Source of the DNA: Ammoniphilus sp. CFH 90114
GTDB taxonomy: Bacteria; Bacillota; Bacilli; Aneurinibacillales; RAOX-1
Length of the DNA stretch: 64,000 nucleotides
Assembly: GCF_004123195.1 (NCBI RefSeq)
Contig: NZ_SDLI01000009.1
Coordinates: 62,001 to 126,000 of the forward strand
Direction of reading: 5' to 3'
Shown here: piece after piece, positions 35,590 through 43,753 of the stretch
How positions within the stretch are numbered: the stretch's first letter is position 1
Layout: every line of letters begins with the position of its first letter
Made by a program: the position numbers and the translations under genes
Notes under the pieces: generated by a model
Databases searched by the model: none
Seen by the model: only the letters and a program-made list of their open reading frames with translations
What the model was told of the DNA's origin: nothing

Positions 35590-36873
35590 ATGACTCGACA
35601 ACGACCTATAATTCAACGAAATTTTAAATACTTCCCCATTGTCTACTTTGTCTTGGGTGCAGTCTGGATTCTGGCAACTAACGGTATAGTTACGGATGAA
35701 TCTCATGCCTATACCATTTACCTTTCCTTCACCCTTTTCCTTTCGATAAGCTCGTGGCTCTTATACCTGGGTATTACTAGAAGCATTGCCGAACGCAAGA
35801 AAACAGAAGAAAAACTTCGCCAAACCCAACAGGATCTTGCGGATGCCATTCGTGAGCAGCAAGGGTTCATTTTTAAATATGTCAAAGAAGGAGATAAATT
35901 TATTCATGTATTATGTGATGGGCAACTTCTAAGCAAGGTAGGGTTAACCCCCGAACTCGTCCTTGGCAAGACTATCACTGAAATATTTCTGCAAGCTACG
36001 GATGAGCGACGCGCTCAGTTGCATGACTACTATTCCCGAGCATGGGATGGAGAGATTATTACCTTTGAAATGACAGCGCTCAATGGACTGACTCTTTACG
36101 CCACCCTTCGCCCCGTACGAATAGACGGGGTAGTGACCGCTGTTATCGGTTCTTGTGTAGATATAACCGAGCGCAAGGCATCAGAAGAAATGCTGCTAAA
36201 ATCAGAGAAGCTTAGCATCGTAGGGCAACTGGCTGCAGGCGTTGCTCACGAGATCCGAAATCCACTGACGAGTATCAAAGGCTTTTTACAAATTATAAGC
36301 CCTAAGGAAGAGCATCGTCACTTCCATGAAATTATGCTCTCTGAAATTGACCGCGTAGAAGAAATCATTAGAGAGTTTTTATTCTTAGCGAAGCCTCAAC
36401 AACGAAACTATCAAAAACAGGATATTAACCATCTTCTTCAGAGTGTTGTAACTTTGTTTGAACCGCAAGCATTATTAAACAACATCCAAATTAAAGCCCT
36501 CATTCCATCTGAACCCAAGATGATGGAATGTGAAGCTAACCATCTTAAGCAAGTTTTTATTAACGTCCTAAAAAACGCCATGGAATCGATGGCAAGTGGT
36601 GGGATCATCTCCATATCGGTTACCGGAAAAGAAAACTCTATTACGATCCAATTTACAGATGAAGGCTGCGGGATTCCAACAGAACGTTTGAACTTGTTGG
36701 GGGAACCCTTCTACACCACGAAGCAAAAAGGCTCAGGTTTAGGACTCATGGTGAGCTATAAGATTATTGAACAGCATAAAGGAAGCATTGCCATCGATAG
36801 CAAGCTAGATGAAGGAACCACAGTGAATATCACCTTGCCTCTGAATGCTTCCCAGAGTTTAGCTTTGGCTTAA
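35590..36873 (+). CDS. Membrane sensor histidine kinase with PAS domain (sporulation-kinase-like)
   Basis: Orphan histidine kinase of 427 aa (ATG 35590 behind GGAGGAAAG). Two transmembrane helices (about 14-33 and 42-62), a coiled linker, a PAS domain (about 90-200), a HisKA domain with the phospho-acceptor His220 in GVAHEIRNPL, and an HATPase domain with NVLKNAMESM, DEGCGIP and GSGLGLMVSYKII. No response regulator is adjacent, as for the KinA-E kinases that feed the sporulation phosphorelay. A role in sporulation initiation is inferred. Confidence 0.9.
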   Translation: MTRQRPIIQRNFKYFPIVYFVLGAVWILATNGIVTDESHAYTIYLSFTLFLSISSWLLYLGITRSIAERKKTEEKLRQTQQDLADAIREQQGFIFKYVKEGDKFIHVLCDGQLLSKVGLTPELVLGKTITEIFLQATDERRAQLHDYYSRAWDGEIITFEMTALNGLTLYATLRPVRIDGVVTAVIGSCVDITERKASEEMLLKSEKLSIVGQLAAGVAHEIRNPLTSIKGFLQIISPKEEHRHFHEIMLSEIDRVEEIIREFLFLAKPQQRNYQKQDINHLLQSVVTLFEPQALLNNIQIKALIPSEPKMMECEANHLKQVFINVLKNAMESMASGGIISISVTGKENSITIQFTDEGCGIPTERLNLLGEPFYTTKQKGSGLGLMVSYKIIEQHKGSIAIDSKLDEGTTVNITLPLNASQSLALA

Positions 36874-36945
36874 AACAATACTAGGCTGCTCCTTGGCATT
36901 GTGGTGTCGGGGGTGGCTTACGTATAGACGTCTCTCTGTTTATAT

Positions 36946-37368
36946 TTAATCTGAAAGAGTTCTGTTTTTCAGATTGATTGCAGGTCCGCTAGAATCTGAT
37001 TTTTTCGCTCCTGCGGTATTGCCATTGCTGGCGCTTGCTTTTTGATTTTGTTTTTGCACTAACCCTTTCTTCTTTTCCCCCACTTTTGCAATATGGGAAT
37101 CTGTCTCATAATTGGCCCCAATGTTCAGCTTTCCCTCAAGTTCTTTGATTCCGATTGTGCCAATATTATTTTCATAATGGACTCTATCCACTATTATTTT
37201 TTCAATGTTCAGGTTTTCTACAATAATGCTTCTGGACTTTTCTACATCCTTCAGGACCATAATATCATTTTCTAATTTGCGTAGTCTTTCATCCAGCTTA
37301 AGCGCATGTTTATCAGGAGAAATAGGAAGAAAATGAATTAGTTTCTGTATCATTCCTCTAATTGTCAT
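36946..37368 (-). CDS. GerPC-like protein
   Basis: Protein of 140 aa. A predicted coiled coil (KLDERLRKLENDIMVLKDVE, about 24-43) precedes IEKIIVDRVHYEN...IGIKELEGKLNIGANY (about 55-90), which matches the GerPC pattern of a helix followed by a beta-rich KIE...LEGTLNIG segment. The C-terminus (95-140) is polar and low complexity. GerPC takes part in letting germinants through the spore coat in Bacillus. It is 9 bp downstream of the Hsp20 gene and divergent from GerPA/PF-like genes. The protein is shorter than GerPC (about 200 aa). Confidence 0.65.
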   Translation of the reverse strand: MTIRGMIQKLIHFLPISPDKHALKLDERLRKLENDIMVLKDVEKSRSIIVENLNIEKIIVDRVHYENNIGTIGIKELEGKLNIGANYETDSHIAKVGEKKKGLVQKQNQKASASNGNTAGAKKSDSSGPAINLKNRTLSD

Positions 37369-37377
37369 AAAGAGGCC

Positions 37378-37824
37378 TCATTCAATAACAATATTTTCGC
37401 GCGGCTTTGTTTTTATGGGAATCCTTATCTCCAGTAGTCCATTGACAAATTTGGCATGAATTTTATTTCCATAAGGCTCTTCGGGTAGAGGAATCGATTT
37501 CTCGAAGCTGCCTTGCATCCTTTCTGTCGTTACCACTTCATATTCTGGAAACTGAGGCGTGGCATTTCCTTTAATAAAAAGTGTCTTTCCCTGAAGCGTG
37601 AGATGAACATCTTCTTTCCTCACCCCAGATAGATCTATAAGCACAACAATCTCGTATGAACCTCTTAAAACATCGGCAAGAGGATACTTTGGCTGTATAT
37701 TGGGTTGCTCTTTTTTCCCATAAGGAACCATGAAGTTTGACGAATTCTGATCAAATATATCCGCCCAAAACGAGTCTCCTTGAATCTTCTGAGCCATTTC
37801 CATTAATTGTTTTAGCTTATTCAT
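37378..37824 (-). CDS. Hsp20/alpha-crystallin family protein
   Basis: Small heat-shock-type protein of 148 aa with an alpha-crystallin domain at about 50-145 (ADVLRGSYEIVVLIDLSGVRKEDV) and the ending GLLEIRIPI, the usual IxI-type motif. Some spore coat proteins (CotM, CotP) are of this family, and the GerP-like neighbours suggest a coat role. The start is uncertain: ATG 37824 has a weak AGGCGTGG site, whereas 37848 has none. Confidence 0.8.
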   Translation of the reverse strand: MNKLKQLMEMAQKIQGDSFWADIFDQNSSNFMVPYGKKEQPNIQPKYPLADVLRGSYEIVVLIDLSGVRKEDVHLTLQGKTLFIKGNATPQFPEYEVVTTERMQGSFEKSIPLPEEPYGNKIHAKFVNGLLEIRIPIKTKPRENIVIE

Positions 37825-38005
37825 ATCCACGCCTATCACCCGATTCATTCTAAAGAATTGGAAAAGGATACCCTATAAAATCATTCTATTCATTGTCGTG
37901 GACAAGAATGCGTTAATATCATTTCTACACTAAACGTCAAACAAGAATATTTTAAAGGAACCCACATAGGGATAACGTAATACAGTTGAAAGAAGGGGAT
38001 AAGAA

Positions 38006-38254
38006 ATGAAGTTTAGGCAAATTAACTTCCTAAACATTAAAATTAACAAACAAGATGTAGGGTCGAGAACGATTATGGGGAGAACAGTGCAAAAGGGCAA
38101 TCACGTGGTTATAAAAAGAAATATGGGTTTACAGCAATTCGGAGATGGAACGGGTAACTTTTTTTCTAGATTCAATTTGGATGACTCGGATGTGATAGAC
38201 AATAATGTGGCTGGGGGGGTTAAAGGTGGATTCAAACCCAACAGTAATTATTAA
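38006..38254 (+). CDS. GerPA/GerPF-like small protein 1
   Basis: 82 aa behind AAGAAGGGG. It follows the GerPA/GerPF layout: an N-terminal strand NFLNIKINKQDVGS, a Gly-rich centre (GLQQFGDGTGNFFS) and the ending LDDSDVIDNN, like the conserved D-x-D-x-x-D of that family. First of three tandem related genes. Upstream, GAATATT spaced 13 bp from CATAGGGAT is a poor sigma-E/K-like promoter; none is convincing. Confidence 0.65.
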   Translation: MKFRQINFLNIKINKQDVGSRTIMGRTVQKGNHVVIKRNMGLQQFGDGTGNFFSRFNLDDSDVIDNNVAGGVKGGFKPNSNY

Positions 38255-38468
38255 TAACATATATTTTATTAAAATTAATTCCTTCGAAAACGCCTCTGCC
38301 TTTAATATCGGAGAGAATTATTTGGTCGATTGGAGCAATTCTGACAAAAGAAATCAAGGTTTTGGCCAGAACTCCGGAGATACCTGTGATTTTTTAGGGA
38401 CTAAGAGCGGAGTAGATGATCGCGATGTATTCGATAGCAATGCTTATCCCATTAAAATTTATGACTAA
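38226..38468 (+). CDS. GerPA/GerPF-like small protein 2
   Basis: 80 aa from GTG 38226 behind GGGGGG; it overlaps gene 1 by 29 bp. The ATG at 38205 has no ribosome site. NIYFIKINSFENASAFNIG, then a polar centre with NQGFGQNSGDTCDF, then VDDRDVFDSN, the same layout as its neighbours. Spore-coat germination role inferred. Confidence 0.62.
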   Translation: MDSNPTVIINNIYFIKINSFENASAFNIGENYLVDWSNSDKRNQGFGQNSGDTCDFLGTKSGVDDRDVFDSNAYPIKIYD

Positions 38469-38482
38469 AGGAGTGATGACAA

Positions 38483-38710
38483 TTGTTCCCGCTAACGCAA
38501 GTTAATCTTCTGGCTTTCAAGATCAATATACTTGAAAGAGGATCAACTGTTTCTTTTGGTCCAACACAGCAGTTAGATACGTTTATTACGACCAAACAAA
38601 ATCAGGGGATTGAAAACAACGGTGATTTTTGCCCTCCCTATGTCCCTTTATCTAGTATTTTAGATACTGATGTAAGTGACTCGAATTCTTCCAAAGTAAG
38701 TGTAATCTAG
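38483..38710 (+). CDS. GerPA/GerPF-like small protein 3
   Basis: 75 aa from TTG 38483 behind AAAGGAGTG. VNLLAFKINILERGSTVSFG at the N-terminus and LDTDVSDSN at the end repeat the layout of the two preceding proteins. Third gene of the row; a hairpin follows. Confidence 0.62.
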   Translation: MFPLTQVNLLAFKINILERGSTVSFGPTQQLDTFITTKQNQGIENNGDFCPPYVPLSSILDTDVSDSNSSKVSVI

Positions 38711-38723
38711 GCACTGTAATAGG

Positions 38724-38745
38724 AGGCGTCCCCAATAGGACGCCT
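38724..38745 (+). terminator. Hairpin after the GerP-like genes
   Basis: Perfect arms AGGCGTCC and GGACGCCT around CCAATA. There is no T-run, so its terminator activity is uncertain. Confidence 0.5.
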
Positions 38746-38774
38746 AAACATCGGATTCTATGTAATCTAATCAA

Positions 38775-38830
38775 TAAGAAAAGGCTGATCTCTTATGAGT
38801 TGGGGGTACCCACTCTAAGAAATCAACCTT
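38775..38830 (-). terminator. Long terminator hairpin after the CGNR gene
   Basis: Long, nearly complete stem (AAGGTTGATTTCTTAGAGT against ACTCATAAGAGATCAGCCTT, three to four mismatches or bulges), followed by TTCTTATT on the minus strand. Confidence 0.75.
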
Positions 38831-38833
38831 CTC

Positions 38834-39403
38834 TCAATTATCCTTTTTTCGAGAATAAAAATTGGATACCTTCGCCCGATTTCCGCACGACTCCATACTA
38901 CACCATCTACGCTTTCCACCTTTAGATACATCGACAAAAAACAAGATGCACTCCTCATGGCTACACGAACGGATTCGATCCATTCCTGCCTTCTCAAAGG
39001 TTTCAGCAAAGGATGCTAGAATCTCAAAAATAATCTGATCTCCTTTTGTCTTTCCGGTTATCTTACTTGTAATGTCTTGAACTTCCCTCACAAGATGAAA
39101 CTCTAAGGAGATCTTCTTTCCTATATCGTTTAGCTTCTCAAGATCTGTTTCAGAAATTAATTGCCTCTCGGTAATATCGGTTAGCATTCGGCGAAAGAGG
39201 TCTCTTAGCCTATAAATTTGCGATCTTGACTCAGGAGTTAATCTGTCCTTCTCATCTGGTGATAAAAGATGGCTAGCAACTAAATATTCCAGCAATGATT
39301 CCTCATTGTCAATGAAGTCTGTTTGCACTCCATTTCTCAGATAAACCGTGTTGGCTAAATTTACCCATTGGAACCCACCGACCAAAATAGATGTAAGCGG
39401 CAT
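38834..39403 (-). CDS. ABATE and CGNR zinc-finger domain protein
   Basis: Protein of 189 aa with an N-terminal stress-response-type ABATE domain and a C-terminal CGNR zinc finger: CSHEECILFFVDVSKGGKRRWCSMESCGNRAKV (in parts, about 147-180). CGNR proteins are believed to bind DNA as regulators. It is 12 bp downstream of a GH18 gene on the same strand, so it may report on or regulate it. ATG follows AGGGGAGAAG. Confidence 0.88.
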   Translation of the reverse strand: MPLTSILVGGFQWVNLANTVYLRNGVQTDFIDNEESLLEYLVASHLLSPDEKDRLTPESRSQIYRLRDLFRRMLTDITERQLISETDLEKLNDIGKKISLEFHLVREVQDITSKITGKTKGDQIIFEILASFAETFEKAGMDRIRSCSHEECILFFVDVSKGGKRRWCSMESCGNRAKVSNFYSRKKDN

Positions 39404-39415
39404 TTTCTTCTCCCC

Positions 39416-41176
39416 TTACGGCTTCTTCTCTAGCGTTTCGGCAATCGCATTCCAGATGCCAGGCTTCTCAAATCCTCGTCTCCAAGAGGCTATCCCCGCT
39501 AGATTATATTTTTTCACGAGCTCGGTCCTTTTTTTCATGGACATCTCATCTTCAATCCATATCTTATACGTCGCTCCATCAGCTTGATCTTTATACTCGA
39601 CGTACATCTGGCCTGACTTTTCATCATAACCAGGAGTTAAATTACGCTCCTTGATCCACTTGTCTGTTGTATCCATTGTAATAGCTTTAGAAGTGACCCT
39701 GACTTTTCCGGTGGATGGATCCGTCTCTTCTTTCCAGAGTCTCGTATAGTAGGGCACTCCCAAAAGAAGCTTGGATGCAGGAACTTCTTCTAGAACCCCT
39801 TGCAAGCCTTTCTCCACCCAAGGTAGAGAAGCGACAGATCCTGCTACTGGACTTGAAGCCCAGTGTTCATCATAGGTCATCACAATCATATAATCCACTG
39901 TCTGTGCTAACCTCGCCCGATCATAGAACATCGACCATCTTTCACTAGTTGACTTAATCGTAACATCCATCGAAACGACGAGATTTTGTTCGTGAAGATA
40001 AGGGGTGAGTTCCCGAACAAATTGAACGAGGTTTTCTTTATCCTTCAAATAAACATTCTCAAAATCAATATTAATTCCATCTAGCTTATACATGGAGGCA
40101 TATTGCACAAGCTGTCTCACCATTTTACTTCTCGTTTCATATGTCGCTAAGGCTGTAGTTGTAATGTCTGGGTCAAAGTTGTTACTGAACAATCCCCATA
40201 CTTGATAGCCCTGCTGATGTGCCCATTCAACATAAGGCAAGCTTGCTTTTGACGAGATTTCTCCTTCTCCATTCACTAGGTCAAACCATGTCGGGGATAC
40301 AACATGAAGTCCTGGCATTGGAGAGATCTTGGAGTGATCTGGATTACGGCTAACTACGTGTTCCCAGGTCAAATTAATCTTTCCTCCCAATGGACTCCAA
40401 GGAATTCGCTTCTTATCTTCCACTTCAAGGGTTATCTGGGTTATTCCTTCGAGTTGGACATCCTTCTTATCAAGATAGCCCACAAGCCCATCTAAAGTCT
40501 GTACATAATACCAGCCCTTTTCTTCCCCAAATATGTGAACTTTCGCTTCTTGTCCTAGCTCAATCACGTAAGGTGCTTGGGTGGATGGCTCTTGCCTCAC
40601 AAAGTAAGTAAGCTCAACTTTCTCTGGCTGTACAACAGTCTCTCCTACTTGGATCATGTCTCCAGACTTTTCGAGGATAGCTACTCCCGTGTTCGTTAAG
40701 CTCTGTAGACGGATACCATAAATATTCTCTAAGGGACTAACAGGAATATACTTTACTCCATTAACATCTTCCACCGGTACACGTATAGAGAAGGGTTGTC
40801 CGTTGACAAAAGCTTCAACCTGGCCCTCCGGAAAAGTCAATACTTTATCTTTTGTGGTAATCACGACAGCTTTTGTCTGTTCGTCCCAGAAAATATTGGG
40901 ATCTATATTCTCCTTGATATAATTCATAGAGAAGTAGTGTTCATTATTCACTACACGAACATCTTCTTCCTGCAGCAGGACCCCTTGATAGGTAACGGGA
41001 TGCTCTCTTCCCGAAAATGATTCTACTTGGGTTGAATTGCTCCACTGATCTTGATACCACAGAATTCCAACGATACCTAAACCAAGGATAACGGTGGCCA
41101 TAAGCAAAAATAAGACCCAGCGGGCAGGACCTCCACCGGTTCGCCTTCGTGTCCTGTAATTTGTTTGTAATTCCAT
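39416..41176 (-). CDS. Membrane-anchored GH18 hydrolase with SH3 and copper-amine-oxidase-like domains
   Basis: Protein of 586 aa. A cytoplasmic Arg-rich start and one transmembrane helix (20-40), a copper-amine-oxidase-N-like domain (about 62-165), an SH3 domain (about 190-242) and a glycoside hydrolase 18 domain (about 285-586). The catalytic motif is DGINIDFE at 366-373 with Glu373 as acid. Similar GH18 proteins of Bacilli act on cortex or cell-wall peptidoglycan (YdhD, YaaH, YvbX type). Substrate inferred. Confidence 0.92.
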   Translation of the reverse strand: MELQTNYRTRRRTGGGPARWVLFLLMATVILGLGIVGILWYQDQWSNSTQVESFSGREHPVTYQGVLLQEEDVRVVNNEHYFSMNYIKENIDPNIFWDEQTKAVVITTKDKVLTFPEGQVEAFVNGQPFSIRVPVEDVNGVKYIPVSPLENIYGIRLQSLTNTGVAILEKSGDMIQVGETVVQPEKVELTYFVRQEPSTQAPYVIELGQEAKVHIFGEEKGWYYVQTLDGLVGYLDKKDVQLEGITQITLEVEDKKRIPWSPLGGKINLTWEHVVSRNPDHSKISPMPGLHVVSPTWFDLVNGEGEISSKASLPYVEWAHQQGYQVWGLFSNNFDPDITTTALATYETRSKMVRQLVQYASMYKLDGINIDFENVYLKDKENLVQFVRELTPYLHEQNLVVSMDVTIKSTSERWSMFYDRARLAQTVDYMIVMTYDEHWASSPVAGSVASLPWVEKGLQGVLEEVPASKLLLGVPYYTRLWKEETDPSTGKVRVTSKAITMDTTDKWIKERNLTPGYDEKSGQMYVEYKDQADGATYKIWIEDEMSMKKRTELVKKYNLAGIASWRRGFEKPGIWNAIAETLEKKP

Positions 41177-41255
41177 TTCAGTTCTCCTAAAAATAAAATG
41201 AACCGAAAAAATCCGATGATGTTGGAGTTCTTCCGGTTCTTAAAGTTAACATTGT

Positions 41256-41693
41256 TTATTGCTTATACTCTGTCTTGCACAACTCACACGTACCATAAAA
41301 CTCCAGTCTATGCGAGGAGATTGCAAACCCCGTAGACCTCTCGGCTTCTTCCTCAAGCTCAACTAGCGGCTCATAATCAAAATCGACAATCCTGCCACAG
41401 GACGAGCAAATGCAATGATAGTGATCGCTTGTATTTCCATCAAAACGACTGGAAGAATCTCCATACGTAAGTTCCCTAACAAGTCCTGCATCCTTAAAGA
41501 CCTTCAGGTTGTTATAGACTGTAGCTACACTCATATTAGGAAATTGGGATTCCAGTACCTTGTATATCTCATCGGCTGTTGGATGACTTAACGTCTCCAT
41601 TAAGAAGGATAGGATTGCATAACGCTGTGGTGTCATCCGGATCCCTGTATCTTTCAATTTTTGAACCGCTATCTCTAGTCGATCAGCAGACAT
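41256..41693 (-). CDS. perR: Peroxide-responsive repressor PerR
   Basis: Fur-family regulator of 145 aa. Using ATG 41693 (GAGAGGTG seven bases before), the residue numbers coincide with B. subtilis PerR: regulatory metal ligands His37, Asp85, His91, His93 and Asp104, and structural zinc cysteines 96, 99, 136 and 139. Asp104 rather than Glu marks PerR, not Fur or Zur. A sigma-A promoter (TTGACA and TACACT, 18 bp apart) lies upstream. A stronger AAAGGAGGAG site further up faces only an ATT codon and may be a decoy. Confidence 0.95.
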   Translation of the reverse strand: MSADRLEIAVQKLKDTGIRMTPQRYAILSFLMETLSHPTADEIYKVLESQFPNMSVATVYNNLKVFKDAGLVRELTYGDSSSRFDGNTSDHYHCICSSCGRIVDFDYEPLVELEEEAERSTGFAISSHRLEFYGTCELCKTEYKQ

Positions 41694-41795
41694 CACGTGC
41701 ACCTCTCTAATCATTACCCTTAACGGAAGAATGGATCTCCTCCTTTAAGTGTAATGACTAGGCCATACGATTGTCAATAATCTAAACCGTTTGTC

Positions 41796-42344
41796 TTAAA
41801 CTTGTAAGGTGGGCTCTGCCTTTCCCATCCCCTGATTAACAAAGCGAGCCGCCACGAAAAGAAAATCAGACAAGCGATTCAAATACTTGACGACTGTAGG
41901 ATTTACCTCTTCTTCCCTAGAGATGGCAATCGCGTTGCGCTCCGCTCGCCGAGCTATCGTTCTGGCTGCGTGTAAAGCTGCACCCGCCTGGGTCCCTCCA
42001 GGCAACACAAAGTTTGTCAGCGCCGGCAGTTCCTCATCCATTTTATCAATTTGCTGCTCTAGATACGTTACATCCTCTTCTTGTATTGGCCAACCTACCT
42101 TCTTGCCCACCGGTGTCGCCAGCTCGGCCCCTACGTGAAAGAGCTTCGTCTGAACGACATGGAACGTCTCCAACAGCTCCGTCCACTGATCATCTTTCGG
42201 TAAAAAAGAAATAGCGAGCCCAATCATCGAATTAGCCTCATCACAAGTTCCGTAGGCTTCTACTCTCGCAGAATGCTTTGAAACTCTTTGGCCGTAAACT
42301 AGACTGGTTTCGCCTTTATCTCCAGATTTCGTATAGATCTTCAT
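41796..42344 (-). CDS. Cob(I)yrinic acid a,c-diamide adenosyltransferase, PduO type
   Basis: Transfers adenosyl from ATP to cob(I)alamin in B12 salvage. 182 aa with the N-terminal ATP-binding YTKSGDKGETSLVYG, the helical R-x-x-D-like VEAYGTCDEANSMIG and the RTIARRAERNA motif, all standard for PduO enzymes (yvqK in B. subtilis). QueG in this window also needs cobalamin. No other B12 genes are adjacent. Confidence 0.93.
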   Translation of the reverse strand: MKIYTKSGDKGETSLVYGQRVSKHSARVEAYGTCDEANSMIGLAISFLPKDDQWTELLETFHVVQTKLFHVGAELATPVGKKVGWPIQEEDVTYLEQQIDKMDEELPALTNFVLPGGTQAGAALHAARTIARRAERNAIAISREEEVNPTVVKYLNRLSDFLFVAARFVNQGMGKAEPTLQV

Positions 42345-42387
42345 CTTCTATCTCTCTCCTCTGCTGTAACGATTGCGATAATTAATA

Positions 42388-42453
42388 AATTAGGTAGGCA
42401 GGACGGGTTAACAGGAGAAACTCCGGTTATAGTCCCGCCCGATTTGCCTAATC
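42388..42453. repeat. Long imperfect palindrome
   Basis: About 66 bp. Inner stem GGAG-AAA-CTCC extends through GTTAAC...GGTTA and GACGGG/CCCGCC to ATTAGG...CCTAAT at the ends. It lies between the adenosyltransferase and the 35-aa ORF and resembles in part the unit at 6156-6208. Confidence 0.55.
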
Positions 42454-42460
42454 TCTTATT

Positions 42461-42568
42461 TCATTTGTTCTGATCTTTTCTATTTGCAAATTTATACAAT
42501 GCATAACATGAAGAAAAGGAGCTCACAAGAATTAATACAGACCAAAAAGCAAAGTTCCACTCAGACAT
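42461..42568 (-). CDS. Putative 35-aa membrane protein
   Basis: Short ORF with a ribosome site (GGGGGAGGGGG) before the ATG at 42568. It encodes one hydrophobic helix (FAFWSVLILVSSFSSCYALYK in part) and a basic tail FANRKDQNK, the look of a small single-pass membrane protein. Function unknown; it immediately follows the hypothetical gene at 42593-42886. Confidence 0.55.
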   Translation of the reverse strand: MSEWNFAFWSVLILVSSFSSCYALYKFANRKDQNK

Positions 42569-42592
42569 GCCTGCAACCCCCTCCCCCATCGG

Positions 42593-42886
42593 TCAGTTCG
42601 CTTTAGGAGGATCTTCTTTACCCGGGTCATCCTTATTCTTCTGTTTTTTTTTACGATATTCATCTAAGAGCTTCTGTAAAATTTCATCAGAAACCTCGAC
42701 AAAGTAGTCCAACTCTTTCATGGTGACCAGGCAATTGTTCTGTCCATCAATTGTTGTGAAGCGAAAAAGAATTCTCCCACCATGGAGAATATCTGCTACT
42801 TCCCAAACAAATTTGGTCCCCGTCTTAAAGCGTTTACCACGACCGTATGTGGGTTCAAAGGGTCGAAAATTCTCAACGACCCACAT
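42593..42886 (-). CDS. Hypothetical protein, 97 aa
   Basis: Soluble protein with a predicted beta-rich N-terminal part (VENFRPFEPTYGRGKRFKTG, then VWEVADILHGGRILFRFTT) and a Lys/Asp-rich helical tail. ATG 42886 is chosen because GGGAGG is eight bases away; an alternative is 42931. I recognise no family. It is probably co-transcribed with the 35-aa ORF downstream. Confidence 0.7.
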   Translation of the reverse strand: MWVVENFRPFEPTYGRGKRFKTGTKFVWEVADILHGGRILFRFTTIDGQNNCLVTMKELDYFVEVSDEILQKLLDEYRKKKQKNKDDPGKEDPPKAN

Positions 42887-42962
42887 ATGCATAGCCTCCC
42901 TTTGATACATGTTATGCAGGGAGATGTGCAAATTTTCTATCTATTTGTAAATTCCACACTTG

Positions 42963-43748
42963 TTAAGAGCCTGCTCCACGATAGTTCTTAACCCCAAGAT
43001 TCCATACAAAAAGTCCGATTCCAAAGAATATGAGCCCCATCACTGGAGTTAACCAGACATAGGTATACAGCTCTTCTCTCCCTAAGAAATAGGAAGAAGG
43101 ATAGACTCCGACAAAAGCAAAAGGAAGAATCCAAGTCAAAACAAAACGAATCACATTGTTATAGATGTCTAGCGGATATCTTCCATAGTTTTGGATATTC
43201 CAGATCATCGGCGAGATCCCAGTCTTGGAATCCGAAAAGAAACCGATCGCAGCAATGGAAGTATAAACTCCCCCATACAACAGGACACCTGATAGTACAA
43301 GTACAAGGAAGACGAACGGATCATACCAGGCAAACGTTAATCCCATTTCATACGAGGCATAACCCATAATAACGAGACCTGTGAATGCTCCTGCCAATGC
43401 CTCTGGCTCCATTGTTTCTAGCATCACTTGAAATAAATTATGAGCTGGACGCGTTAGTATTCGGTCCATCTCACCTTTAATAATATATTTCTCTTGAAAT
43501 TCCCACAGATTAAAGAAAGTCGTAAAGATGGCATAAGGAACTAAGAAAAAACCGTAAATAAAAATGATTTCTTCCCGGCTCCATCCGTTAATGAGACTCG
43601 TATGCTGGAAAACCACCAAAATAAAGACTAGATTAACCACTTGGAAAATAAAATCGGAAATAATCTCATTGATGAGATCTAATCGATAGGCCATCTTCGT
43701 TTTCAGATATTGTTTGAGATAATCAAAGAACAGCTCCATATAAAACAT
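42963..43748 (-). CDS. ABC-2 type permease, second subunit
   Basis: Membrane protein of 262 aa with six predicted helices, in the ABC-2 permease group related to DUF990. ATG 43748 follows GGGGGGTTAAGG; the longer reading would start inside the preceding gene. It partners with the 264-aa permease and the ATPase upstream (overlapping or very close genes). The exported substrate is unknown; related systems export lipid-like or toxic compounds. Confidence 0.88.
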   Translation of the reverse strand: MFYMELFFDYLKQYLKTKMAYRLDLINEIISDFIFQVVNLVFILVVFQHTSLINGWSREEIIFIYGFFLVPYAIFTTFFNLWEFQEKYIIKGEMDRILTRPAHNLFQVMLETMEPEALAGAFTGLVIMGYASYEMGLTFAWYDPFVFLVLVLSGVLLYGGVYTSIAAIGFFSDSKTGISPMIWNIQNYGRYPLDIYNNVIRFVLTWILPFAFVGVYPSSYFLGREELYTYVWLTPVMGLIFFGIGLFVWNLGVKNYRGAGS

Positions 43749-43753
43749 GTACC

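Noticed and set aside
36930-36980. AATCTGAAA...TTTCAGATT palindrome as terminator of the sensor kinase
   Set aside because: It overlaps the end of the opposite gene and lacks a T-run in the needed direction.
41694-41745. N-terminal extension of PerR from an ATT codon behind a strong AAAGGAGG
   Set aside because: ATG 41693 gives exact residue agreement with B. subtilis PerR; the upstream site is likely a decoy.
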